From assembly GCA_020636045.1 (NCBI GenBank), contig JACJYP010000004.1:62001-126000 (forward strand): DNA of 64,000 bases, in the 5' to 3' direction. The stretch is from Lewinellaceae bacterium (lineage in GTDB: Bacteria > Bacteroidota > Bacteroidia > Chitinophagales > Saprospiraceae). Every line of letters starts with the position of its first letter. The first letter of the stretch is position 1. This document shows positions 18,601-25,623 of the stretch, piece after piece. The translations under genes were made by a program, and so were the position numbers. The notes beneath the pieces are model-generated. The model worked only from the letters and a program-made list of their open reading frames with translations, was not told where the DNA came from and made no database searches.

Positions 18601-19023
18601 GGAACTGAAAATGTCGGAGCGGTTGGCCGTGATGGTCACTTCGTCCAATGCAGTTCCCGCTTCGCGCATCTGGAAATCGACGTTGGCCGCCGTACCCAGA
18701 CTCGTGTAAATGCTTTCGCGCATTTCCTGTTCGAAACCGGTGTAGGTCACTGTCACCGAGAAGGGGCCGCCAACCCGGACAGCCGGAAGCGTGTAACGCC
18801 CCAGTGCATTGGTTGCCGTGCCGTAACGGGTGCCGGAGGGAACGTGGGTAGCAACTACCGTTGCGCCGACGAGTCCTTCACCCTCGCTGTCCGTCACCAG
18901 ACCGGTGATCGTAGAGGTAGTTACCTGTGCAAAGGTGCTGAGGCCGCATAACAAAAATGCTGCGAGCAACAACCCCTTACCTGCCTTCACTACCTGGAGG
19001 TTAGGGAATGTAAAATGGTTCAT
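15640..19023 (-). CDS. Oar-like TonB-dependent receptor with carboxypeptidase-like N-terminal domain
   Basis: 1127 residues. The start at 19023 gives a signal peptide ('GLLLAAFLLCGLSTFAQ'); an upstream in-frame ATG at 19119 adds a non-signal extension. Next comes a carboxypeptidase regulatory-like (CarboxypepD_reg) domain ('ITGLVTDSEGEGLVGATVVA', 'NALGRYTLPAVRVGG'), then the plug ('DEVTITANRSDIFSSERTG ... INSITKYNPNG') and a long beta-barrel ending in aromatic 'GIRYTFE'. The plug contains 'STAISLDAIEELQVNVAPFDVRQTGF', typical of Oar-like receptors (Myxococcus Oar family) rather than SusC. It imports or exports an unknown large substrate across the outer membrane with TonB energy. No SusD partner follows. 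Confidence 0.9.
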   Translation of the reverse strand: MNHFTFPNLQVVKAGKGLLLAAFLLCGLSTFAQVTTSTITGLVTDSEGEGLVGATVVATHVPSGTRYGTATNALGRYTLPAVRVGGPFSVTVTYTGFEQEMRESIYTSLGTAANVDFQMREAGTALDEVTITANRSDIFSSERTGAATTFNKTLVTSLPAIGSRSINSITKYNPNGNGSSFGAQDSRLNNFTIDGSVFNNAFGLGTDAQAGGRTGSTAISLDAIEELQVNVAPFDVRQTGFVGSGINAVTRSGNNEFEGSVYAMYRKNDTSGVFNRTKIGDQKLTIGEFNEKIIGARLGGPIIKNKLFFFANAEIVRNTSPATTWVSSGSPLDGGGSNVTRVEYQDLLDVSKFLSDNFGYATGPFENYDNETTSDKFLVRLDYNLNDRNKLTLRYTHHNSESDQLISNSSSLGRGTRRTNPNSMSYQNSGYIILDNTRSAVLELNTTISDNVHNTFLVGYDKQNEDRKYKGDFFPTIDIMKDNSTYISVGFDPFTPDNQLNYSTFHVTDNVSLYRDRHTFTFGANYEFYKSNNLFFPGSNGVYVFTSLDEFYAAAGSPVTSSNQTSPVDINRFQYRYSALPEFAKPLQVLKVHKIDLYAQDEYQVSNRFRLTYGVRAGLIKFEDTAIENPVITDETFVDLNGNRNYKINTGMMPDAKVLWEPRIGFNWDVTGKRSTQVRGGTGIFSGRPPYVWVSNQIGNNGVLTGFIDVSGSNQYGFTTDATIFNPDQPTLPSTFDIASTDPDYKFPQVWKNNLAVDQKLPFGLVGSIELLYNKNINAVRYFDANMEPATGTFAGPDNRPRFPGSGLSGGALTSAVRVNDDVSRAAVMTTTDEGYYFGATFKLEYPVKTGLYGMFAYTYSEAKDLMSAGSIASGSFTGARSYEGNNILRQAFADQDLPDRLVGILGYRLEYGGKFGGATQFSLGYTGETRGFNPGIGINTSRFTYRIAGDMNGDGVNDNDLMYVPTETEMSQMLFDDITSGGNTLFTADEQRAAFNAFINQDEYLSTRRGQYAERNGAIFPMLHRFDLSVVQEFSIKIGKKRNSIQFRADILNFFNLIDSESGLGNNLVNDRPLVYRGVTADGQPRYQLARQTVDGQSVLIRDSFTKSKTQFDVWTAQFGIRYTFE

Positions 19024-19320
19024 ACAGTAAAACGGATTTAGTGAATAAGAGGAAAAATCGATGCGAAAGTAAGCACGTCTTGTTAACTTCCCGTTAAGTT
19101 TTTTGCACTTTGAGCGCATAAAAATGCCGATTGCCAGGCCTGCTGCGGGCGTTGATCTTCAATTTTAAAATATTATTGCGCCAATCAGAAACGATGCAGG
19201 CGATTTTGATGAAACCTGAAACGGTCGCAGAAGAACACTGCAAGTTCGGAATGCCCCCCGACTCGCTCACTTTTCCTTAATTTTGAGCCGGTCAATTTAC
19301 CAACCAAAAACTTTCCCTTT
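19024..19320. other. Divergent intergenic region
   Basis: 297 bases between the Oar-like receptor (-) and the lamin-tail protein (+). On the minus strand a TACTTTCG motif sits roughly 45-55 bases upstream of the receptor ATG and resembles the Bacteroidota -7 box (TAnnTTTG) with one change. No matching TTG is evident. No RNA gene seen. Confidence 0.35.
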
Positions 19321-21030
19321 ATGAAAAAAACAATTCTCACCCTCCAGTTTGCACTACTCCTGTTTCTTACGGCCAACGCCCAGATCGTCATCACGGAGGT
19401 TATGTTCAATCCGCCGCCCAGCGGTACGGATACGCTCGAATATATCGAACTGTACAACAACAGTGGCTCCAGCGTCGATATCTCGGGCTGGCACTTTACG
19501 GAAGGCGTTACTTTTACCTTTCCGGCCGCCACTAGCCTTGCTGCCAATGCCTACGTAGTGATTACTGAAAATGAAGCCTATTTCAGCGCGCGTTTTCCCG
19601 GCGTCACGACCTTCCAGTGGGACGGCGCCCTGACCAATACCGGAGAAGATATAGAACTGACCACGAGCGACAGCAGTATGATCGTCGATTACTTCGATTA
19701 TACCGGCGCCAACCTCAACCCGCTGTTGAATGGCGGCGGCGCTTCCCTGGTGCTCTGCGACCCCAACAGCGACAACAGCATGCTTTCCAACTGGCAGGCG
19801 GCCACTACTCCTACGGGCATATTTATCGCCGGCACGGAGATCATTGCCAACCCGGGCGCAGCGGCAGGGTGCTCGCTGCTGGCCGCCAACGACAATAATG
19901 TTGTCGCCTCCGGCGAGTCGGTGGTATTGGATGTGCTTTCCAACGACATACTCACCAGCCCGCTCACAGGCCCCGTTGTAATCGTGGCCACACCGGCACA
20001 GGGCAGCGCAACTGTAAATCCTGACAATACCGTAACCTATATGTCGCCAGCAGGTTTCTGCGGAACGGCTCAGTTTGAATACCAGATCTGCGACAACAGC
20101 GGCTGCGATACCGCGATCGTAAGCATCAATGTGAAATGTTATGCTGCTTATGCCATCGCCCAGGTGATCGGCAACGATGCAAACGGCGAGGCCGACTCGC
20201 TCGGCGTCGATTGCGAACTGCAAGGCACCGTGTATGGGGTGAACCTGCGACCGGTCAACAACAACCAGCCCTCATTGCTATTTACACTGATAGACGACAA
20301 CGGCGACGGCATTGCCGTTTCCAGTCTGAGCGGCGATTTCGGTTATACGGTGCAGGAAAAAGATAAAGTGACCGTGCGCGGCACGATCGGCCAGTTCAAC
20401 GGCCTTATAGAGATCCAGCCCGACTACATTGTCAAAAACTCGGCAAACAATCCCTTGCTGGCACCCACCCTCGTCACGACCCTTGACGAATCGACGGAAT
20501 CACGGCTGGTCAAACTCACCAACATGCATTTCGTGGACCCGGCAGAATGGACCACCGGCGTCGGCAGCAGCGGCTTCAACGTGCGTGCTGTGTCCGACGA
20601 CCATCCGCTCGATACGATCCTGATCCGCATCGACCGGGATGTAGAAACCTACAATGCTCCTGTTCCTTCCGAGCCGTTCGACCTGACGGGGATCGGCGGC
20701 CAATTCGACCCGACATCGCCCTATAACACGGGCTATCAGGTGTTGCCTCGCTACAATCCCGATATCAGCACCCTCAGCGCTGTAAAACAGGCGGATTTCA
20801 GCGCCCTGGTAAGCATGACGCCCAATCCCGCCAGCGAACAAGTGCTGATCCGGATGGAAGCCCCGTTCCGGCAGATCAGCATTTTCAACGCTACGGGCAC
20901 GCTCGTACGCCATATCCGGCAACCGGCGCTGACGGAGCAGGTAACAGTATCGCAACTCCCTGCCGGCACCTATTTTGTACAGTTTGAGAAAGACGGAGCC
21001 GTCTGGACGGCGCGATTCATGAAAATATAA
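19321..21030 (+). CDS. Secreted lamin-tail-domain protein with Ig-like, OB-like and T9SS sorting domains
   Basis: 569 residues. Signal peptide (FALLLFLTANAQ) is followed by a lamin-tail domain (residues ~21-180): 'VITEVMFNPPPSG', 'EYIELYNNSGSSVDISGW', 'NAYVVITENE', 'TGEDIELTTSDS'. A cadherin/Ig-like 'SNDIL...TYMSPAGFCGTAQFEYQICD' module follows (about 190-275). Next is a DUF5689/OB-like module ('CELQGTVYGVN ... KDKVTVRGTIGQFNGLIEIQPD'). The end is a T9SS type A sorting domain ('MTPNPASEQVLIRM ... LPAGTYFVQFEKDG'). Lamin-tail and OB modules are common in exported nucleases, but no nuclease motif is present here. Likely a surface or extracellular binding protein. Confidence 0.8.
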   Translation: MKKTILTLQFALLLFLTANAQIVITEVMFNPPPSGTDTLEYIELYNNSGSSVDISGWHFTEGVTFTFPAATSLAANAYVVITENEAYFSARFPGVTTFQWDGALTNTGEDIELTTSDSSMIVDYFDYTGANLNPLLNGGGASLVLCDPNSDNSMLSNWQAATTPTGIFIAGTEIIANPGAAAGCSLLAANDNNVVASGESVVLDVLSNDILTSPLTGPVVIVATPAQGSATVNPDNTVTYMSPAGFCGTAQFEYQICDNSGCDTAIVSINVKCYAAYAIAQVIGNDANGEADSLGVDCELQGTVYGVNLRPVNNNQPSLLFTLIDDNGDGIAVSSLSGDFGYTVQEKDKVTVRGTIGQFNGLIEIQPDYIVKNSANNPLLAPTLVTTLDESTESRLVKLTNMHFVDPAEWTTGVGSSGFNVRAVSDDHPLDTILIRIDRDVETYNAPVPSEPFDLTGIGGQFDPTSPYNTGYQVLPRYNPDISTLSAVKQADFSALVSMTPNPASEQVLIRMEAPFRQISIFNATGTLVRHIRQPALTEQVTVSQLPAGTYFVQFEKDGAVWTARFMKI

Positions 21031-21085
21031 AGCCGGACACCTCTTGACGTCTTCCTGATTTCCGGAGGACGAATTCCGACAATCC

Positions 21086-21120
21086 GCCCGCCGCACCACG
21101 CATGGTACGGCGGGCTTTTT
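21086..21120 (+). terminator. Rho-independent terminator
   Basis: Arms 21086-21093 and 21108-21115 pair over 8 bp, an inner ACCA/TGGT extends the stem, and T5 follows. It ends the lamin-tail gene transcript. Confidence 0.85.
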
Positions 21121-21224
21121 ACGTCGCTGTAAAGACAAAAAGTGCGATGTTTGCGGCCTTTTATGATTTTTTGGCCTGTGACTTGCAGTGGTGGCCCATC
21201 CTGAAACATAACGATTTGCGCTTC

Positions 21225-22151
21225 ATGAAGAGATTTTTCCCTGCCGCGTTCATTTTTTGCCTCGCATCCTGTTTATCTGTTGTCGCTTCGGCCCAGGCGA
21301 AGGTGCCGCGCCGCACCGTATTGCCTGCTTCCCTGAAGGAAGTATCCGGCATGGTGCGTACGCCCGCCGGCGACCTGTGGATGCTCAACGACAGCCGTAA
21401 CCCGCCCGAGCTCTACCGTTTCGATCCGGAAGCAGGCAAAGTGCTTGAAGTGCGGCGCCTACCCGTGCTCAATCGCGACTGGGAGGACCTCACAACAGAT
21501 GATCGCGGCAACCTGTATATCGGAGATGTGGGAAACAACCGCAACGCCCGGAAAGACCTGCGTATTTACATTTACAATCCTCAAACCGAAACGCTGGACA
21601 GCATTCTGCTCTCCTACCCCGACCAAAAGGCATTTGCGCCGGCCGACCGGAAGGACTGGAACTACAACTGCGAGGCCATGGTGTTTTTCAACGACAGCCT
21701 GCACCTTTTTTCCAAAAACAGTTTCAAGGGAAATTTTTACACCAAACACTACGTCGTGCCCGCCCGCCCGGGCGAGTATGTAGCGGAACTGCGCGACAGC
21801 ATTTGCCTGAAAAACCGGGTGGTGACGGGCGCTGCTATCAGCAGCGATAACAAGACGTTTTCCCTCACGGGTTATATCATCGGCAAGCGGCTGGGTATTT
21901 TTCCTTATACAAAAGCGAGTGTATTCTATTTTACCGATTTTCAGGGAAGCGACTTCCTCCACGGCAAGATGGAGCAGCGGCGTCTGCCGAAATTTCTCAT
22001 CGCCCGGCAATACGAATCCATCACACAATGGAAAGACGATTGCTGGCTGGTCGCCAACGAAGGCCGCAAACCCCAGTCCCAGGCGGTATGGCGGGTGAAA
22101 GGCAAAAAGAATCAGCCGCTGTCATCGGGGCTGACGCTCAAAATGAAATAG
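21225..22151 (+). CDS. Secreted beta-propeller-like protein, unknown
   Basis: 308 residues starting at ATG 21225 with a signal peptide (FIFCLASCLSVVASAQ); an in-frame start at 21102 would lie in the upstream terminator. The body contains 'SLKEVSGMVRTPAGDLWMLNDSRNPPELYRFDP' and 'RDWEDLTTDDRGNLYIGDVGNN', motifs of the SdiA-regulated/phytase-like six-bladed propeller proteins, in which each blade carries a 'DWED(L/I)' or 'GxLYxxDxGNN' turn. No T9SS domain and no lipobox, so probably periplasmic. The catalytic function is unknown. Its 3' end overlaps that of the convergent flippase gene by 30 bp (22122-22151). Confidence 0.7.
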   Translation: MKRFFPAAFIFCLASCLSVVASAQAKVPRRTVLPASLKEVSGMVRTPAGDLWMLNDSRNPPELYRFDPEAGKVLEVRRLPVLNRDWEDLTTDDRGNLYIGDVGNNRNARKDLRIYIYNPQTETLDSILLSYPDQKAFAPADRKDWNYNCEAMVFFNDSLHLFSKNSFKGNFYTKHYVVPARPGEYVAELRDSICLKNRVVTGAAISSDNKTFSLTGYIIGKRLGIFPYTKASVFYFTDFQGSDFLHGKMEQRRLPKFLIARQYESITQWKDDCWLVANEGRKPQSQAVWRVKGKKNQPLSSGLTLKMK

Positions 22152-23672
22152 GCGAAAACAGGCGCTGAACGCGTCGCGCAAAGGGCTTTTGAACGCCAGC
22201 AAATAGATTCCCGAGCCAAACACAACGGCTTTTGCTGCAAATACCAGCCAGAAATTTCCCGGCATTTGCCCGGCCAGCCAGCAGATTGCGGCCACCGGCG
22301 CCAGCCAGGCTACAACACGGGCTGCAAACTTCAATACCGGCACAAAGGCAAGTCCGCAACGCCGCGCCAGCCACCAGAGCATGGCGATCTCGATGCAGTA
22401 TTTGGCTGCCACACGTCCCCAGGCCGCAGATATTGCCGACGGGCTGATGGCGAGCGCCGACACCAGAAAAATATTCAGCACAGCCGTCCAGACGAGCATC
22501 CAGCCGAACAAAAGGGAGGGTTTGCCCAGGCCTTTGATCAATTGCGGCAATACGGCATTGCAACTCCGTACCAGCCCTGCCAGTCCGAAGGCGATGAGCA
22601 ATGGCGCCGCCGGCAGCCATGACTGTCCGAACAGCAGCAGCACGATCTCTTCGTGGAAAAGCATCATGCCGGCGTACAGGGGGAACAGCAGCACGACGAT
22701 CTGGCGGTTGATTTGCCGGAAATATTGTTCCAGTCGGGGCTTATCGTCGCGCACCCTTGCAAACACAGGAAAGGACACCCTGGTAATGACGTACCCGAGT
22801 CTGCCGGTAGGCATCATAAACAAGGTAAAAGCCAGGTTGTAGTACCCGAGGGCGGTAACTCCCAGCCATTTTCCCACGACCAGTTTATCGAGGTAATTGG
22901 AAAGGAAATCGGCCCATCGGGAGCTCAGTTCAAAAAAACCGAAGCGAAGCAAAGGTCCGGCATCTCGCAGATCGCCGGAATCAGGAATCTTAAATGACAA
23001 TCCGGGCCAGGCAGCAGCCATAGAGCCCGCCGTGGCCACTGCGTTGCGCAGCACGTAGCCCGCGGCCATTGACCAGGGTCCCCACCCTCTCCATGCCAGG
23101 ATGGCCACGGCAATAAACGAGCACGCCCAGGAGATGACCTCCACTTTCGCCGCTGCATCAAAACGCATGGCGCGTGTCAGCAGGCCGCTGCTCTGCACAC
23201 CAAAGGGTGCGATCAGCAGCGTCGTTCCCATGAGCACAAGTATGTCCGACAGGACCGGCCGATCGTACCAGCCCGCAAAAAAGTCTGCCGCAATGAACAA
23301 GAGGAGAAAGATCAGCAAGCCGATCGAAAAATTGACCCATGCCAATGCTGCCAGTTGGCTCCTGTTGTGGCCGTCGGCGATCACGATCGCCTGGCTCACA
23401 CCTGCCTCTGCCACCGGCGCCAGAAAGCCGATCACAACGGCTGCCAAAGCATAATCGCCCAGCTCGGCAGCGGTGACAAAGCGGGCAAAAACGATCATTT
23501 GCAGAAACTGGAAAATCGCGGCGCCGGCAGCACCGGCCATCGACCATCGCACGCTCCGGCGATAAGCGTGTTCAAGAGGGTCGGTAAGTTCCGATTGAGG
23601 AGCTTGGAGAGGCATCCGGATGGCGGGTGGTACGAACAGCGGCAAAAAAAACAGCCCTCCGCCCTTTCTCAT
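22122..23672 (-). CDS. Polysaccharide/oligosaccharide flippase (Wzx/MATE-like)
   Basis: 516 residues with about 12-14 membrane helices. The first halves show 'IFQFLQMIVFARFVTAAELGDYALAAVVIGF' and 'SQAIVI', features of the polysaccharide-biosynthesis (MOP) flippase family; later 'LGVTALGYYNLAFTLFMMPTGRLGYVITRVSFPVFARVRDD' is characteristic. It should translocate lipid-linked sugar units across the inner membrane. The start is uncertain: ATG 23672 is given, but the in-frame ATG 23615 ('MPLQAPQSE') gives a more usual cytosolic N-terminus. The GT9 glycosyltransferase 585 bp upstream on the same strand could belong to the same surface-glycan pathway. Confidence 0.87.
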   Translation of the reverse strand: MRKGGGLFFLPLFVPPAIRMPLQAPQSELTDPLEHAYRRSVRWSMAGAAGAAIFQFLQMIVFARFVTAAELGDYALAAVVIGFLAPVAEAGVSQAIVIADGHNRSQLAALAWVNFSIGLLIFLLLFIAADFFAGWYDRPVLSDILVLMGTTLLIAPFGVQSSGLLTRAMRFDAAAKVEVISWACSFIAVAILAWRGWGPWSMAAGYVLRNAVATAGSMAAAWPGLSFKIPDSGDLRDAGPLLRFGFFELSSRWADFLSNYLDKLVVGKWLGVTALGYYNLAFTLFMMPTGRLGYVITRVSFPVFARVRDDKPRLEQYFRQINRQIVVLLFPLYAGMMLFHEEIVLLLFGQSWLPAAPLLIAFGLAGLVRSCNAVLPQLIKGLGKPSLLFGWMLVWTAVLNIFLVSALAISPSAISAAWGRVAAKYCIEIAMLWWLARRCGLAFVPVLKFAARVVAWLAPVAAICWLAGQMPGNFWLVFAAKAVVFGSGIYLLAFKSPLRDAFSACFRLFHFERQPR

Positions 23673-24074
23673 TTGAAAGGACCGGAGGGCCCCCGCCTTC
23701 GGTTGTCTTTGCTCAAAAGAGCCTGTTTTGTGCGGATATCGTCTGTTAGACGGATATCCAAGTTTCTTTAAGTAGGTTTTTAATTGGGGTTATAAAAGTG
23801 TTTTCTCACAGTATGTTGGTCAAAAGCAGAAACTTATGGTCAAAAGTGCTTTGTCTCTCAAAGTTTATCTTTAACGGATTTTGATTCACTTGGAATCATA
23901 CTTTTCAGCGAGATGCCGGTTTTCCGTAAAGATTGTGTGCGTATCGGTTTTTATTAAAGGGTCGCTCGTATTCGCAGGTGAGCAACTGATTGTGATGCAA
24001 ATATGAACGAATTTTTTTATTCAGTGATATATCTGCCTGTGGGGAGGGGGGCCAAAAGGCACTTTTGGGGTTTT

Positions 24075-24091
24075 CACAATTGTAAATTGTG
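24075..24091. promoter_or_regulatory. Perfect inverted repeat, possible operator
   Basis: CACAATT-GTA-AATTGTG (7+3+7) in the AT-rich gap, 10 bases upstream of the TTG of a plus-strand promoter-like element. The size and symmetry fit a dimeric regulator site. No regulator gene is adjacent. Confidence 0.3.
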
Positions 24092-24101
24092 TTCGCTTTT
24101 G

Positions 24102-24135
24102 TTGAAAACATTGCAACATATGGGCAATACATTTG
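24102..24135 (+). promoter_or_regulatory. Promoter-like TTG-N23-TACATTTG
   Basis: TTG at 24102-24104 and TACATTTG at 24128-24135 match the Bacteroidota consensus at the long end of allowed spacing. It points at the 3' end of the GT9 gene on the other strand, so any transcript would be non-coding or antisense. Confidence 0.3.
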
Positions 24136-24257
24136 AAAGTCTTATGATATTTTAAGGCTAAAAATGCGAAGTCTGGAAAAATCACTTTTTTCAAAAAAAA
24201 ATTGAAAAACCGACCGCTCCTTTCCAAAAAACGACCGTTCCCTCACAAAATAGCACA

Positions 24258-25250
24258 TTACGGTCTCGGCAAAACACCCGGATCGATGCCTTCTGCACAG
24301 GCAAAATGCCCTTCAGGACAGCGCTTCAGTCCGTGCAGTCCACAGGGTCTGCATTTCAACGGTGCTGCGGTCTCCGCCACGTAACTGCGGTCAGAGAGCG
24401 GGGAAAACCCGAATGCGGGAACCGTGGAGCAAAAAACGGCCGTCACCGGAGCATTGACAGCCGATGCGATGTGTACCGGGGCGGAATCATTCGCATAGGT
24501 CATGGCCGCCCTTTCGATCAGCGCTGCGGATTCCAGAAAAGATAACTGTCCCGCCATATTGATCACGGCTTCCGGTCGCCCGGAAGATTGTCGGATCGCT
24601 TCACAGTCCTGTTCGTCGGCTTTACCGCCCAGCAGGAAAATGCGGTGGGTGGAGGCCATCTGTGCCGCAAGTTGCGCCCACTTGTGGGCGGGCCATTGCT
24701 TCGTGAACCAGACCGAGGTAGGCGCCATACACACATAAGGCATTCCATCGGCCAGCGCTTGCGCTTTTTGCCGGTCGACCGCCGCCGGATACAACTTCGG
24801 GCGATCAAAGCCTCCGTTGCCGAGATGCGCGATCAGGGCCAGATTTCTTTCCACTTCGTGAACCGGAGATTTGCTGTTTCCGATCACATGCTTTACCTGC
24901 CTGGTAAAAAACACGGAAAACGGATTTTTGTCAAACCCGGTCGTGTGCTTCGCGCCCGAAAAGGCCGTAAGCAGCCCGGACGCCGCAAAACGCTGGCAAT
25001 TGATCACCCAGTCGTATCGGGTTCGGCGGATCTGCCCGAGCAGCCTGAAAAGTCCCGCGTATTTGTGCTGTTTTTTATCCCACACCAGAAGATTGCGGAT
25101 GTGCGGATGGCCTCCCACCAGGCCCTCGTTGCCACGTCGCAGCAAAAAATCGATCTCCGCATCCGCATGACAGCGACGCAGTTGTTCTACCAGTGCGGTC
25201 GCCAGCACCACATCGCCGATGAACGCTGTTTGTATGATCAGAATGCGCAT
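24258..25250 (-). CDS. Glycosyltransferase family 9 (heptosyltransferase-like)
   Basis: 330 residues with the ADP-heptose:LPS heptosyltransferase layout: 'ILIIQTAFIGDVVLATALVEQLRR' at the N-terminus, 'IRNLLVWDKK', 'YDWVINCQRF', the C-domain 'VCMAPTSVWFTKQWP' (sugar-nucleotide-binding strand), and 'TYANDSAPVHIASAVNAPVTAVF', the GT9 motif that grips the donor. A Cys-rich C-terminus follows ('CRPCGLHGLKRCPEGHFAC'), frequent in the family. It transfers a sugar, probably a heptose, to the inner core of lipopolysaccharide at the cytoplasmic face. Divergent from tRNA-Leu. Confidence 0.88.
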   Translation of the reverse strand: MRILIIQTAFIGDVVLATALVEQLRRCHADAEIDFLLRRGNEGLVGGHPHIRNLLVWDKKQHKYAGLFRLLGQIRRTRYDWVINCQRFAASGLLTAFSGAKHTTGFDKNPFSVFFTRQVKHVIGNSKSPVHEVERNLALIAHLGNGGFDRPKLYPAAVDRQKAQALADGMPYVCMAPTSVWFTKQWPAHKWAQLAAQMASTHRIFLLGGKADEQDCEAIRQSSGRPEAVINMAGQLSFLESAALIERAAMTYANDSAPVHIASAVNAPVTAVFCSTVPAFGFSPLSDRSYVAETAAPLKCRPCGLHGLKRCPEGHFACAEGIDPGVLPRP

Positions 25251-25282
25251 GAAAAAATTTTGCCCGGCAAAGAAAAAAGAAC

Positions 25283-25312
25283 TTGCATAAAAATAAAACG
25301 ATTGTACATTTG
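25283..25312 (+). promoter_or_regulatory. tRNA-Leu promoter: TTG-N19-TACATTTG
   Basis: TTG at 25283-25285 and TACATTTG at 25305-25312 with exactly 19 bases between, an ideal Bacteroidota housekeeping promoter. Transcription should begin about 5-7 bases later, some 17 bases before the mature 5' end of tRNA-Leu. Confidence 0.8.
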
Positions 25313-25334
25313 CACCCGCTCTTGAACATTACAC

Positions 25335-25418
25335 GCGGGAATGGCGGAATTGGTAGACGCACACGTTTCAGGGGCGTGCGCCTTCACGGGCATGCGAGTT
25401 CGAGTCTCGCTTCCCGCA
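25335..25418 (+). tRNA. tRNA-Leu (anticodon CAG)
   Basis: 84 nt. Acceptor GCGGGAA/TTCCCGC pair perfectly with A as discriminator base. The D-arm is GGCGGAATTGGTAGACGC, as in E. coli tRNA-Leu. The anticodon stem CACGT/GCGTG encloses loop TTCAGGG with anticodon CAG. A class II long variable arm (CCTTCACGGG) follows, then the T-arm GCGAG-TTCGAGT-CTCGC. CCA is not encoded. An ideal promoter precedes and a terminator follows. Confidence 0.96.
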
Positions 25419-25426
25419 CACTCAAG

Positions 25427-25452
25427 TGGCTGCCTCCGGGCGGCCATTTTTT
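25427..25452 (+). terminator. tRNA-Leu terminator
   Basis: TGGCTGCC (25427-25434) pairs with GGCGGCCA (25439-25446) with one G-U, followed by T6. It lies 9 bases after the tRNA. Confidence 0.85.
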
Positions 25453-25465
25453 ATTTCCCCAGCCA

Positions 25466-25512
25466 GCATTGGCAGACGTATCCCGCCACAGGGGGGACGC
25501 CTTCACGGGCAA
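25466..25512 (+). pseudogene. Decayed tRNA-Leu fragment, 5' and central part
   Basis: ATTGGCAGACG at 25468-25478 and CGCCTTCACGGGCA at 25498-25511 match the D-arm and variable arm of the intact tRNA-Leu (25349-25359 and 25379-25392, one mismatch in the first block, none in the second). The distance between the two blocks is the same (30 bases) in both. The anticodon arm between them is degraded and the acceptor stem is lost. The similarity stops in the variable arm. Confidence 0.6.
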
Positions 25513-25513
25513 G

Positions 25514-25543
25514 GACTTATGTGTGATCACATAGGTCTTTTTT
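25514..25543 (+). terminator. Terminator after the tRNA-Leu fragment
   Basis: Arms 25514-25523 and 25528-25537 pair over 10 bp with one G-U, loop TGAT, then T6-7. It stands between the tRNA relic and the tricorn gene, so the latter needs its own promoter downstream. Confidence 0.8.
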
Positions 25544-25623
25544 GTTTTCCACTTATATGCCTTTTCCCATACCTTGCTCTGCGTTTTCTTATAAAGTTTA
25601 TTCGCACTAAAAACATATTCCAA

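Larger units (their letters stand above)
23673..24257. other. Long AT-rich intergenic region
   Basis: 585 bases between the flippase and the GT9 gene. It is much richer in A/T than the flanks. It holds two copies of TGGTCAAAAG about 25 bases apart (near 23816-23846), a perfect palindrome CACAATT-GTA-AATTGTG at 24075-24091 and, on the plus strand, a TTG-N23-TACATTTG promoter-like pair (24102-24135). No gene is credible; the open frames here have no protein-like composition. Confidence 0.55.

Noticed and set aside
23905..24227. Small minus-strand genes in the AT-rich gap
   Set aside because: Open frames of 68-75 codons with low complexity, rich in Lys/Phe/Pro, no family features and no start context.
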